Below the pieces are notes generated by a model. It saw nothing but the letters and a program-made list of their open reading frames with translations. It was not told the origin of the DNA and did not search any database. The translations under genes were made by a program, and so were the position numbers. From NCBI RefSeq assembly GCF_963082655.1, contig NC_081556.1, forward strand, positions 68,805,227-68,869,226: DNA of 64,000 nt. The letters are read 5' to 3'. Below are positions 45,960-56,503 of the stretch, piece by piece. The first letter of the stretch is position 1. The number at the start of each line of letters is the position of its first letter. The DNA comes from Stomoxys calcitrans (lineage: Eukaryota; Arthropoda; Insecta; Diptera; Muscidae).

Positions 45960-46560
45960 AAATTAAGACGATTCCTTCTTAAAAACAGTTGTTATAATAT
46001 CCTGCAAGGATATTTTATATGTGCTAATTTGACGCTCTACAAATCCCAGAAATGTAGTATGAGGTTCATGACCGGTGTGATCCAGGGGTTGATTTCAGTT
46101 GGAATTTGGTAGCATATGGTAATCACATCTCTACTTTCTGAGCTGTGTGTTTTACGATCATTATGCTGTTGGAGCTAAAAGTCCTCCCCTAGGTTCAGTT
46201 GTTGTGCACTTTGATGTAAATTTTGTTTAAGAATGTTCAGGATCAGTAATATTTGTGAATTTTTTAAGCAACAAATGCCCAACCCCTCGTGTTACCAAGC
46301 AACTCCATACCATAATAGTTCCTCCACCGTGTTAAACCGTTGCAACCATGGTTTTTTATTAAGCGCAATAGCTTTCATAAAAAAAACTAACTTCTTCCCT
46401 TTTATGTCAATATGCAACACATGCTTTCGTCAGTAAACAGGATCATCTTCGAAAATTCTGGAGTATTTTTTATGTAGTCATTAGAAAAGTTCATTCGTTT
46501 TTTCGGTCGATGTTTGATATAAACGGATTCTGACTCACTACATGGCTATGATAGCTCCTC
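45960..46560 (-). pseudogene. Tc1-type transposase pseudogene
   Basis: Minus-strand frames include NPFISNIDR (about 46520), PEFSKMILFTDES (about 46450, first catalytic Asp in DES), HGGGTIMVWS (about 46325), ILKQNLHQSAQQLNLG (about 46200) and HFWDL (about 46040). These are the order and spacing of Tc1 transposases. The second catalytic Asp position (QQD in the family) reads QQH, and the third acidic residue before HxWD is Leu, so the catalytic triad is lost. Stops and frameshifts also occur. The N-terminal part is cut off at 46560, where a family A element begins. Confidence 0.75.
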
Positions 46561-47207
46561 TTTTTTATACCCACCACCGAAGAATGAGGTTTATTATTTT
46601 TGTCAATCCATTTGCAACACATCGAAATATCAATTTCCGACCCAATAAATTATATATATTCTTGATATTCGTCGTAATAATTTAAGACGACCTAGCCATG
46701 TCCGTCACGCTACAGTCTTTAAAATTTTAAATATTTAGATGAAATTGAGCACAGTTTCATTTTTTGTCCAAAGGGAGGTTAAGTTTGAAGATGGGCTATT
46801 TCGGACTACATCTTGATATACGCCCCCATATAGATCGATCTGCCGATTCAAGGTCTTAGGACCGTAAAAGACAGTGAGTTGTATTAGGTCCTCGATATCC
46901 TTCTTGAAGATGGACCAGAAATTTGACACAGTGACTTATGTTAGCCTTTAAGGCATCCATGTCCTACATGGTTCAAATCGGTTTATTTTTGGATATGGCT
47001 ATTGAAAAGGCCAATATTTTGTTATACACAATTGAACACTCAATGTCCGTGCCTAGTTTGGTCCAAATCAAGCCATATTTCGATATAGCTGCTATGGGTG
47101 CATAGGTTATAAATTATATAAAATTTAAAATATATTATAAATAAATAACCGAGATGGAAGGTATCCAACGTTCGGCCCGGCCAAAATTAATGCCTTTTTT
47201 CTTGTTT
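46561..47207 (+). mobile_element. Family A element, internally deleted, inserted in Tc1 pseudogene
   Basis: Left end TTTTTTATACCCACCACCGAAG, block GACCCAATAAATTATATATATTC, two to three units (GATATACGCCCCCATATAG, TCTTAGGACCGTAAAAG), and right end GAGATGGAAGGTATCC. Hairpin GTTCGGCC-C-GGCCAAAA (decayed 3' arm) and ATGCCTTTTTTCTTG(TT) follow. It abuts the transposase fragment directly at a T-rich site. Confidence 0.7.
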
Positions 47208-47317
47208 TTCCTGATTTTGGACGACGGAATTTGAGGGTTTTCTTATAAGAAAGCAAATATAGTTCGCTTCTACCGTCCGTCAGCTAATATGGGTGCCACT
47301 TGTGTGGCGTCGAAATT

Positions 47318-48276
47318 TTTATATCCTCCACCATAGGATGGGGGTATATTAGTTTCATCATTCTGTTTGTAGCTTCTCGAAGTATTCGTCTAAGACCTCA
47401 TAAAGTACATATATTCTTGATTGTCATGATATTTTAAGTCGATCTAGCCATGTCCGTCCGTCTGTCTGTCGAAAGCACGCTAACTTTCGAAGGAGTAAAG
47501 CTATCTGCTTGAAATTTTGCACAAATACTTCTTATAAGTGTAGGTCGGTTGGTATTGTAAATGGGCTATATCGGTCCATGTTTTGATATAGCTGTCAAAT
47601 AAACCGATCTGGGATCTTGACTTCTTGAGCCACTAGAGGATGCAATTCTTATCCGCATTTGCTGAAATTTTGCATGAGATGTTTTGTTATAGTTTCTAAC
47701 AACTGTGCCAATTATGGTTCAAATCGGTCCATAACCTGACACAGCTGTCATGTAAACCGATCTGGGGTCTTGACTTCTTGAGCCTCTAGAGTGCGCAATT
47801 CTTATCCGATTGGAATGGGATTTTGCACGACGTGTTCTGTTATGAAATCCAACAACTGTGCCAAGTATGGTTCAAATAGGCCAATAACCTGATATAGCTG
47901 CCATATAAACCGATCTGGGATCTTGACTTCTTGAGCCTTAAGAAATTTTGTACAACGGCTTCTCCCATGACCTCCAATATACGTGTCAAATATGCTCTGA
48001 ATCGGTCTCCAGCCTGATACAGCTTCCCTATAAACTAATCTCCCTATTTTACTTTTTGAGTCCCCAAAAGGCCCAATTCTTATTCGATTTCGTTGAAATT
48101 GTACACATAGACTTCTACTGTGGTCTTAAACACTCATTTTAATTAGCATAGTAATTCTTTGCTTACATCCTTTGTTTGTCTAAAAAGAGATAACGGGAAA
48201 GAACTCGACAAATACGATCAATGGTGGAGGGTATATAAGATTCGGCCCGGCCGAACTTAGCACGCTTTTACTGGTT
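47318..48276 (+). mobile_element. HINE/DINE-1-like family B element, short array, both ends present
   Basis: Left end TTTTTATATCCTCCACCATAGG, full conserved block (GTCCGTCCGTCTGTCTGTCG), about four to five units, and the terminal segment GAAAGAACTCGACAAATACG. Right end ATGGTGGAGGGTATATAAG, perfect TTCGGCC-C-GGCCGAA hairpin, CTTAGCACGCTTTTACTGG(TT). The subterminal 12-14 bp pair is well preserved. Confidence 0.8.
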
Positions 48277-48639
48277 AATTATGTATTGTATAGAAGAGTG
48301 GCTTCTTTCCATTCTTTTAACTTTCACTCAATACATTTTCCTCATTGTGTATCTTTAAAATAGCTCCTCTCTCATCAACACCAATTTCTTTTGTTTTAAG
48401 ACTCTTAATTTTGTAATGTGGTACAACCTGTTTTTGACTTAAATCCAATTTAATACAACCCAATTTGTTATTGCCTTTGTTGGTTTTGAAGCTTTACACG
48501 CTTTAAAATTTGCGTGGAATTCAACGAATTGTATATACTGTTGCTCTACAGAATAAGTTGGTTGTAAATTATTGTGACAAAATCGTTTAATTTGAGAAAA
48601 AATGCGAAATTTTATGTAAACAAATAGAAATGATATACG

Positions 48640-48936
48640 ACTCGGATGTCGAAAGGCCTAACATAAGTCACTGTGTTAAATTTCAGTGAAAACGGATTAT
48701 AAATGCGCCTTTTATGGGGCCAAGACTTTAAATCGAGATATCGGTCTACGTGGCAGCTATATCCAAATCTGGACCGATCTGGGCCAAGTTGCAGAAAAAT
48801 GTCGAAGAGCCAAACACAAAGCACTGTCCCAAATTACGGCGAAATCGGACAATAAAAGCCTCTTTTATGGGCACAAAACCTTAAATCGAGAGATAGGTCT
48901 ATATGGCAGCTATATTCAAATCTGGACCGATCTGTG

Positions 48937-48938
<2 letters not shown>
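48640..48938 (-). mobile_element. Family A array fragment
   Basis: Two A-type units in reverse orientation (TCACTGTGTTAAATTTCAGTG, AAATCGAGATATCGGTCTACGTGGC, GGGCACAAAACCTTAAATCGAGAG) run into the AT microsatellite. No termini. Confidence 0.7.

Positions 48939-48997
<59 letters not shown>
48939..48997. repeat. (AT)n microsatellite, ~29 repeats
   Basis: An uninterrupted AT dinucleotide run joins the family A fragment to the family D right end. It creates spurious isoleucine/tyrosine repeat frames on both strands. Confidence 0.95.
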
Positions 48998-48999
<2 letters not shown>

Positions 49000-49002
49000 A
49001 TA

Positions 49003-49152
49003 CGGATTGCGTAATAACCTACCTGAAAACATGCGCCGGAGTCCTTCAAAACTGGTTGAGAATTAGATATAGCTTCCACTTTGTACTTATAAGGTAGGTG
49101 TGGGGTATTATACAATCGCACCACACGACTTTTGCCTTTCCCTACTTGTTTC
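49003..49152 (+). mobile_element. Family D right-end fragment
   Basis: It ends GGTGTGGGGTATTATACAATCG, then CACCACACGACTTTTGCCTTTCC and CTACTTGTTT. The last part is the reverse of the start of the family D copy at 2600. The terminal TACTTGTT is shared with families A and B. Confidence 0.5.
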
Positions 49153-49391
49153 GATTATACCAAGCCGAACTTAAAAATTACTGAAATCGAAGCTAGAGTT
49201 GTTAATTTTAAATAAATATTTTCTTCAAGCTATACAATATGTTTCAACAGCTTATTTTTCATTTTAAAAGTGGCAGTAGTGTATAAATCTCATATACCCA
49301 AACTTCCAAGTCCAGCCATTACTCTTAATCTTATAAGTCTACAAATATCATTCATAGTTAAATATTTTTTTCTTTTCTTCTTGTTAAAGAT

Positions 49392-49512
49392 TTACGTACA
49401 TGAGGTACTCTTTTTCGAGCAACTACTCCACATCCCAATAACACACGTGTACGTGTATAAGGTACTCTCTTGCGAGCAACTACTCCACATCCCAATAACA
49501 TACGTGTACCGT
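49392..49512 (+). repeat. 57-bp tandem duplication
   Basis: GGTACTCT..CGAGCAACTACTCCACATCC..AATAACA.ACGTGTAC occurs at 49404 and again at 49461, with a few differences. Two copies only. Confidence 0.85.
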
Positions 49513-51890
49513 CATTACACTTCAAAATGCAAAGTGCCTGAAATATTAGCAATCATACAATGAACGAAATGAATGGAAATCATATTTCGTAAAATCACAT
49601 GGTTTTCTTCACTCTCATAAAGAGCTGAGTAATGGCATTAAAAGGATGGATTTGCTTCTGGGCAAGAGTTCCACAACAGTTGGGCCAACATTCTTCAGTC
49701 CTACAAAATGTTTGGGAAAACATCTGTCTATTGTAGTAAAACATATTCTTGCTATTACATTTCGTTATAATGCTAATGATGATAATGATTGGGCATTAGG
49801 GCGGGTTGAACATTTTTGCTTTTTGAAAAATCTGCATGTCAAATTACGGCAAGATTTGTTTTATGACTACCCCTGGCACATATCAAGCGAACATCATCTT
49901 TCGCCAATTCCAACTTAGAGACATTTACATGCAGCAAATCAGTTTAACATTTGCTACACACGTAGATCCCCCATGCTGTGTCGCTCCTTACAAGCTAATC
50001 CTGCTTCATTCACATGTATACATGGAAAATCCTTTGAATTTCGAGGACCGCATCCAAGATTTATACCCTTCGTACCTGTGTTGTTGTATAAAATATTGTT
50101 AAAAAACTACAACATATCGTGATACATGCATAAATAATCCCCAGAACAAAAAGTGTTCGTTTTCACATACGACCGACCGACTGACTATCTCATGTACGCA
50201 AATACAAATACAAGCGCAAACACATGTACGTTTTTTATATGTTTACATAAGTGCTGCATACGTGTATGTGAGCTCTTGTATTGTGATATGTTTGTCCGAT
50301 AACAGAAAATCAACGCCAGGCAGTGTTTTTTCGAAGTTAATGCGACGATACAATCAAAAGTTTGTAAATCGAACCTTTTTGCTTGTCGAGTGGTACTGAG
50401 TATTGATTTCTCGCCGCAATAATCGAACAATGGAAGTTGTGCAAATATTACACGCTCGAAAATAATGTGCCGCATTTGATGAAAACTTTCTACTGTCTTT
50501 AGAATGAATGAATGACGAATGACTGTCGTTTAGTTCCCAAGACAATCAATATGAAAAACAAAAAAAAATCAAAGCGAACATTCATTTAATTTTCTGAAGT
50601 TTGAAATTGCAATTTTCGTATTTCTTTGCTGCGCTCTATAACAACTCGAACTTATACGGGCTAGTTTTGGCATTCATTATCACGCGAATGAAATTTCATC
50701 ATATGATTGCTTAAAAAAAATAATAAATTTTTGTAAGGAAAAGGTGAAAGGAAGATCTGAATGCACCCGATTGATTTCCAAATCACTCCACCTAGGTTAG
50801 GTTAGTTTAGGTTATTGTGACTGTCTGCAATCAAACCCACTATTTACACCGGTATTCACAAAACTTAATTTAGGTTTGAATAGGTTTAATTGACAGATTT
50901 CCTTTATAGAACCGTCAAATAAAGCCATTTCAAGGTTTCATCAAGTTTTGGGAATTTGCATCTTTTAAGCGACAGAACAAAGCCTCTACGGGAATAGAAA
51001 ATATTTTAATTACAAAAAGATTATATATGACGAAATCCGGGTATTTTTCAATACTGAATTTCCTTCAACTTCAGTGCTCTTTCAAACACACAGAAGAAAG
51101 TAAGATAATCCCATATGATAAGTATAACGATCGACTCAAAATCACCTTTTGAGTCGATCTTGTCATGCCTACTTGACTGCCTATCCACGTTGTAGTTAGG
51201 GAAATATTAGGTTTGTTCTATTTACCCATTTAGCGAATTTTCTTGACTCGTTTGCCACGTCAACGAGTCATTCACACCATGTGAGCCCACATAAATACCT
51301 AAATTGTGCTAAATAAACACAGCCCTGAATAATGTCAAAAAATAAAATTTTAATTTTTCAAAAAAAAAAAAAAAAAAAAAAAAATAGACTAACCGAATTT
51401 TACAGATAAACCAAGAAAAAATAAATCTTAACAATATTGCATCATAACATTTATGTTGGAGTGTAAAAAAATCAATTTCCAAAACATCTCAACTAGTGGA
51501 CGGTTGAGAAATTTTTCAAACGACATAAGCAAAACGAGTTTATGTAGACCTAGCATAAAATAGAAAACATGGTATCATCATTCATTCTGAATGACAATAC
51601 AAAAAAGCAACATATTTTTTTCAAAATTTTAAGTACTGATCAACGTTAAAATGCAAAGCATTTAGCCCGAAGAGCGTTTTATTTGTCCATAAGTTAAATT
51701 GGTAAATAAAAGAACCCAATTGTAAGTTACTACAGTAGCAGTTCAATAGTTTTGAACAGGTAAACTAAAAAGTCTCTTATCACGAATGCATTTAACTATA
51801 GGTATACACATGTAAACCGGTCTTAATGTGCAGGTTTATGCAATTTTATGTAAGTGTTGCTTAAAATGGACCTTAGTAATTTTTTACTTA
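49513..51890. other. Unassigned AT-rich DNA
   Basis: No gene is supported; frames up to 96 codons (50185-50475 minus) lack signatures. A 25-base poly(A) run lies at about 51360-51384, preceded by AATAAAA-type sequence. It could be a retroposed tail, but no parent sequence or target duplication is visible. Confidence 0.4.
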
Positions 51891-51985
51891 GCGCAAAGTT
51901 GAGCTTGCGTTCGAATCTTGGCGAGAACACAAGAAAAAATGTTCAGCGCTGGCAACATTTGTCAGGTAATATGCAATGTGAGCGG
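51891..51985 (+). repeat. tRNA-derived SINE, head fragment
   Basis: TTAGCGCAAAGTTGAGC, a B box-like GCGTTCGAATCTTGGCG, AACACAAGAAAAAATGTTCAGCG and CTGGCAACATTTGTCAGG match the head and early body of the SINE at 32699. It stops just before a family A right end at 51988. Confidence 0.65.
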
Positions 51986-51987
51986 AA

Positions 51988-52420
51988 ATAGAACAAGTAA
52001 AAAGGCATTAAGTTCGGCCGGGCCGAACTTTGGATACCCACCACCTCGGGTATATATGTAAACCCCCTTTCGTCACAATCTGATGAAAATTGGATAACTT
52101 ATGCACCCATATTAACTTGAGTGGTCTTATAAATATAAGTCACTGTTAAATTTTGTATTTTAAATTCCAACAAAGTAATAGCTTTTAAAGATTTTATGAG
52201 CTTCATACCCTTAACCGGCATATCGGTCTATATGGCAGCTATAATTAAATACAGTCCTATTTTTACCATATTTTGGTGGGATACCATATTTGTTTCAAAT
52301 CTATAATAATATATTTTATAAAGCTTTTATGGTTTTCAGACCCTTTATCGGCAGATCGGTCTATATGGCAGCTATATCTAAGTACAGTCCGACCTGAACC
52401 ATATTTGGGTCAGAGGTCCT
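51988..52420 (-). mobile_element. Family A right-end fragment
   Basis: Reversed, well-preserved right terminus: AACAAGTAAAAAGGCATTAAG, perfect GTTCGGCC-G-GGCCGAAC hairpin, GGATACCCACCACCTCGGG. Two units follow (CCTTTATCGGCAGATCGGTC, CAGCTATATCTAAGTACAG). Truncated before the left half. Confidence 0.8.
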
Positions 52421-52502
52421 CCTCTTATTCCAAAATATGAACGATGTATATTGACGGTAAGTTTGCTTCAGCCTGTTCAAAATTCAGCATGAAAACAAGT
52501 TG

Positions 52503-52566
52503 GCCGCATTAGCACAGCTGATGGAACTTTTAATGTGAAAACAATTTTGAATTCGCCTTACAGAAG
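52503..52566 (+). repeat. Dispersed repeat with GCTGATG palindrome, copy 1
   Basis: GCCGCATTAGCACAGCTGATGGAAC..TTTTGAATTCGCCTTACAG. A related copy is at 54095-54166. Family unknown. Confidence 0.5.
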
Positions 52567-52656
52567 CCGAACGCAAATGCAAACTTCAAAATAAAAATTT
52601 TATGAATTCGGTTTTTGTGATTGATGCTGTGCTTGTTGTTAAACTTAGCTTATAAA

Positions 52657-52842
52657 GGGTGATTTTTTTGAGGTTAGGATTTTCATGCATTAGTATTTGA
52701 CAGATCACGTGGGATTTCAGACATGGTGTCAAAGAGAAAGATGCTCAGTATGCTTTGACATTTCATCATGAATAGACTTACTAACGAGCAACGCTTGCAA
52801 ATCATTGAATTTTATTACCAAAATCAGTGTTCGGTTCGAAAT
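52657..52842 (+). mobile_element. Mariner-type transposon, 5' end only
   Basis: It starts GGGTGATTTTTTTGAGGTTAG next to TATAAA. It runs through an untranslated leader to an ATG at 52768 encoding MNRLTNEQRLQIIEFYYQNQ, the helix-turn-helix start of a Tc1/mariner-superfamily transposase I recognise from other insects. After about 25 codons the homology stops, at about 52842. An unrelated sequence continues the frame to 53061. No opposite terminal repeat was found. Confidence 0.7.
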
Positions 52843-53089
52843 AAGGTTGAATGGCATGCGTCTAGCAACTTCAAACCTTTGGTCCATTTTGATGGTTCTA
52901 GAAAAGTAAAAAAGTCAGGTGAAATTAACAGCAGTGCGGTGCCAGACAAGAAGGGGTCCAATGCTTCAACCACAATAGGAGCCAATCGGACTGACGAAGT
53001 TCACTCCTACCCGCCATACCGAGCCTACATTGTAGTCAAGAACGGGAAGTGGACTATGTGACTGTAGAGAATCTAGACTGCAAATAAAT

Positions 53090-53470
53090 GTGTTCATTTA
53101 TGTGTCTTTTCCCCGTTATTTCAGGGCGTTAGCACAGTGAGTGCACAACCGTCTATAACTTCTCATATGCACAAATTCCTTTGTCTATAGTGATAGCGGC
53201 AGTTCCAATCCATTGAGGACAGGTCCCCTGAAAACACCAAGTTTTGTCTGGTGAACAGTATTAGCTAAGTCTCTCTGGGGCTTATACCAAGTCCATTAGC
53301 CATCGCCAATCTAGACATAGATGCATCCTAAAACGTGTATGTAATAGTGTAAGGAAATCAGCCACCCACCAGGATAATACCATCCTCGTAGCCACCAACT
53401 TTCGCCCTCTGCTCTCTGAAACACTTGAAAATCCCAATGATAACCAAGATCTTTATAACAGGAGATAAAG
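53090..53470 (-). pseudogene. R1/Jockey-like LINE reverse transcriptase fragment
   Basis: Minus-strand frames near 53340-53380 read YEDGIILVGG, a decayed form of the YADD catalytic motif (YADDxxxLV.G). Downstream, ANGLGISPRET then LILFTR lie near 53260-53310, and FRGPVLNGLELPL near 53200-53240. This is the order seen after motif C in R1/Jockey-type LINEs (N..K.E.VLFT....P.F..P.LNG..L). Stops and frameshifts throughout. 53471-53940 has no assigned feature. Confidence 0.6.
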
Positions 53471-54094
53471 CCTCTCCTTGTGATGTCTAGACATAATCTT
53501 GCTTTTAAGGCCTTAAGGCCTTCGATGTGCTAATTACACTGTCTTTCAGCTGGGTTTATATGATACCCAGTTCGTTTGGGCTAATAACTTTACCCTATTC
53601 TCGTAAAATAAAGCTGCAAGGTGCTCAGCTTATTCCTGATTCCTATCCATTTGATTTCCTATTACTTTAGTGGGCATTTTTTGACTTGCCCCTGGAGTGC
53701 TTCTGCATATTATTTGTGCTTTTGTCATCTGGGTTAAGCCTTTGAGAGCTGATGGCAATTGCGCACATATATAAATTTGCTTTTTTTCTTAATTGACACT
53801 TAAAATTAAATAAAAATTGTGTTCTGATTGGTTGAAAAAAATTGGGGAAAATTTTAAATTATTATATTATATTATTAAAAATGTTGACTTATCGAGTTCC
53901 CAAAAAAAGATCCTTTTTTTTAGCAATTCGCCGATGCGGCCACCTTATAATACACCTTGGTGTGGTCTAGGCCAGAAATATATGTGATAGCCTATGTAGG
54001 AAGCTGTACAAAGAGGATGGAAATAACAGAGAAAATTTTGTGCTCTCAAAATTTTGCAGCAAGTGGTAAGCTGGTAGGTGTCGGTCAAGGCATA

Positions 54095-54166
54095 TTTAAT
54101 AAGGTGCCGCATCAGCAGAGCTGATGAAATTTGATATGTCAAATCATTTTTGAATTCGCTTTAGGT
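54095..54166 (+). repeat. Dispersed repeat with GCTGATG palindrome, copy 2
   Basis: AGGTGCCGCATCAGCAGAGCTGATGAAATT..TTTTGAATTCGCTTTAGG. CATCAGC-AGA-GCTGATG is a perfect 7-bp palindrome. It matches 52503-52566 with substitutions. Confidence 0.55.
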
Positions 54167-54223
54167 AAGTTTTGAAGATCAAAGTGTCTTGTCTGTCATT
54201 GTATATACAAACGTATGAGTGGG

Positions 54224-55255
54224 TTTTTATACCCACCATCGATGGATGGGGGGTACATTCATTTTGACATTTCTTTTGCAACACATCGAAATATCTCTTT
54301 CCGACCCTATAAGTATATATATTCTTGATCAGCGTAAAAATCTAAGACAATCTAGTCATGTCCGTCTGTTTGTTGAAATCCCGCTACAGTCTTTAAAAAT
54401 AGGGTTATTGAGCTGAAACTTTGCACAGATAAGTTTTTTGTCCATAAGCAGGTTAAGTTCGAAGATGGGTTATATCGAACTATATCTTGATAATGCCCCC
54501 ATATAGACCGATCCGCCACATTTATTATCCGATTTTGCTAAAATTTGGGACTGTGAGTTGGGTTAGGCCCTTCGACATCCTTCTTGAATTCGGCACAGAT
54601 TTGAATATAGTTGCCATATAGACCGATCTCTCGATGAATGGTTTTGGGACCATAAAAGGCGCATTTATTGTTTGATTTCGCCGAAATTTGGGACAGTGAG
54701 TTGTGTTAGGGCCTTCGACATCCTTCTTCAATTTAACCCAGATCGGTCCAGATTTGAATATAGTTGCTGTATAGACCGATCTCCCGATAAGGTTTTGGGC
54801 ACATAAAAGGCGAATTTTTTTTTCAGAATTCGCCGAAATTTGGAACAGTACTGAAATTTGGCCCATATTGGTCCAGATTTGGATATTGTTGCGATTTATG
54901 GTTTTGGGATCATAAAAGGCGCAATTATTGTCTGATTTCGCCGAAATTTGGGATAGTGAGTTGTGTTAGGGCCTTCGATATCCTTCTTCAATTTAACCCA
55001 GATCGGTCCAGATTTGAATATATCTGCCGTATAGACCGAACTCCCGATAGGGTTTTGGGCGCATAAAACGCGCATTTATTTTCCGATTTCTCCGAAATTC
55101 GGGACAGTGACTTATGTTAGGCTTTTCGATATCAGTGTCGTATATGGTTCAGATCGGTCTATATATGGATGTAGCTACCAGAAAGACCAATTTTTTGTTC
55201 TACAAAATTGAACAATGACTTATTAGGGATAATGATGGAAGATGGTTTACATATA
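54224..55255 (+). mobile_element. Family A element, left part (split by LTR retrotransposon)
   Basis: Left end GTTTTTATACCCACCATCGATGG, block GACCCTATAAGTATATATATTC, GTCCATAAGCAGGTT, and about five A-type units. It is interrupted at GGTTTACATATA; the remainder resumes at 60821 with TATACCCGAGGTG. Uninterrupted copies (for example 12949) read GGTTTACATATATATACCCGAGG, confirming the split. Confidence 0.85.
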
Positions 55256-55518
55256 TGTAGGAACGGGTTACGCAACCACACTGTAATCCGCTTAATGCAC
55301 TAATTAGGCTAAACTACGAACGCCGACGACTTGTGACAAAGAGAAATAAAAACAACGCCGACAAAACGAGACACACGCACAGGATCAGTCGCTACATAGA
55401 GTCAAACAAGTCACCATGAACATTGAACTATTTTAATTTATAATTTGTTTTTATTTAATAAACCGTGTTTTTATTTAATAAATGTGTTTTACTTAAACAA
55501 AAGGTAACCAAACCTACA
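55256..55518 (+). repeat. 5' LTR, 263 bp
   Basis: It starts TGTAGGAACGGG and ends CCAAACCTACA. A 20-base segment with TTTTTATTTAATAAA occurs twice near the 3' end and gives two AATAAA polyadenylation-type signals (55457-55462, 55477-55482). No clear TATA box stands out elsewhere. Confidence 0.95.
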
Positions 55519-55522
55519 TTTT

Positions 55523-55540
55523 TGGGGGCTCGCCCGGTTT
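55523..55540 (+). promoter_or_regulatory. Primer-binding site, tRNA-Pro-like
   Basis: Four bases after the LTR, TGGGGGCTCGCCCGGTTT matches the classic proline-tRNA primer-binding site at 15 of 18 positions; the mismatches are at positions 11, 16 and 17. This would prime minus-strand DNA synthesis. Another tRNA could fit better. Confidence 0.6.
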
Positions 55541-55680
55541 AAATTAAATAAAGACGAAGAAATAAAATATTATGTATGAAAAAACTGAAATGATGCCAGA
55601 AAAAAATTAGAAAAGACGCAATTGCAGAAAGTGAAAAACATTTTCAGTGGAATTAAACTGAAATTATTTAAAACTGTGGA

Positions 55681-55852
55681 TGGCAAAAGTGAAGTTTTCG
55701 CCAAAAAAAATTTATGATGCAATCGATCTAATAATCAATGGCAAAAGTAAAGTTTTCGCCAAAAAGATTTTCTGGTGCAATAGACTTAATGATCAATGGC
55801 AAAAGTGAGGTATATGCCTAAAGATTTTCTGATGCAATCGCCCTAATGATCA
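55681..55852 (+). repeat. 58-bp tandem repeat (x3) in retrotransposon leader
   Basis: TGGCAAAAGTGAAGTTTTCG..TTTATGATGCAATCG starts at 55681, 55739 and 55797 with scattered substitutions. It lies between the primer-binding site and gag, where packaging or leader structures usually reside. No function is shown. Confidence 0.85.
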
Positions 55853-56503
55853 TTACGAGGAAGTAAAGACTTTACAACAAAACAGCTTGTGAATACACAC
55901 TACAACAACAAGTGTGCTTGTTCGAGAAATGACACCGTTGGTTTATAACGAACACAGAGACAACAACAACAATTAGATGACTGAGTGTGCGCACAATGTT
56001 AACTACGCAGTAAAAATGTTCATCCCCTAAATTTTGCCTGGACGTCAAGAGTGGCCCAACAAAGCAAGGAAGACAACAGATGGGAGAAGCACCATTGGAG
56101 TACGACACAGCTTTGTATGTATATATGTGTAACACTATTATGAGTTAATATGTTAGTACGTATGTTGGCAAGAAGAAATTTTGTGTTTTAATAGTGGATG
56201 CTCATTTTAGATTTAGAGTAATTGAATGTGTGCATTGTTGTTTCAAACTAAAGGCAAAGATTTGATGAAAAATTAAAGTTATTAATTTTGCTTTGTTTTG
56301 TTATGTAAAATGCGATTTTGAAGAAAATATTTTTTATTTTAACGTGCTAATATTTGAACTTTGATTTGCACTTACTGATAGAAACAAATATTTCGTAAGA
56401 GTAATAATCATAAGTAACTTTAAGTAATTTGGATTTGGACTTATATTTTAAGATTTTTTTTTTGATTTTGTAAAGCGGCTGTAGACTAAAAAATACATAC
56501 AAC

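Noticed and set aside
48686..49124. Proteins with long Ile/Tyr repeats on both strands
   Set aside because: Direct translation of the AT microsatellite.
50792..50815. TTAGG-like telomere repeats (CCTAGGTTAGGTTAGTTTAGG)
   Set aside because: Too short and irregular, and Diptera lack TTAGG telomeres; probably a LINE-tail-like or chance sequence.
51360..51384. Poly(A) run as the tail of a processed pseudogene
   Set aside because: No parent coding sequence or target duplication could be seen upstream.
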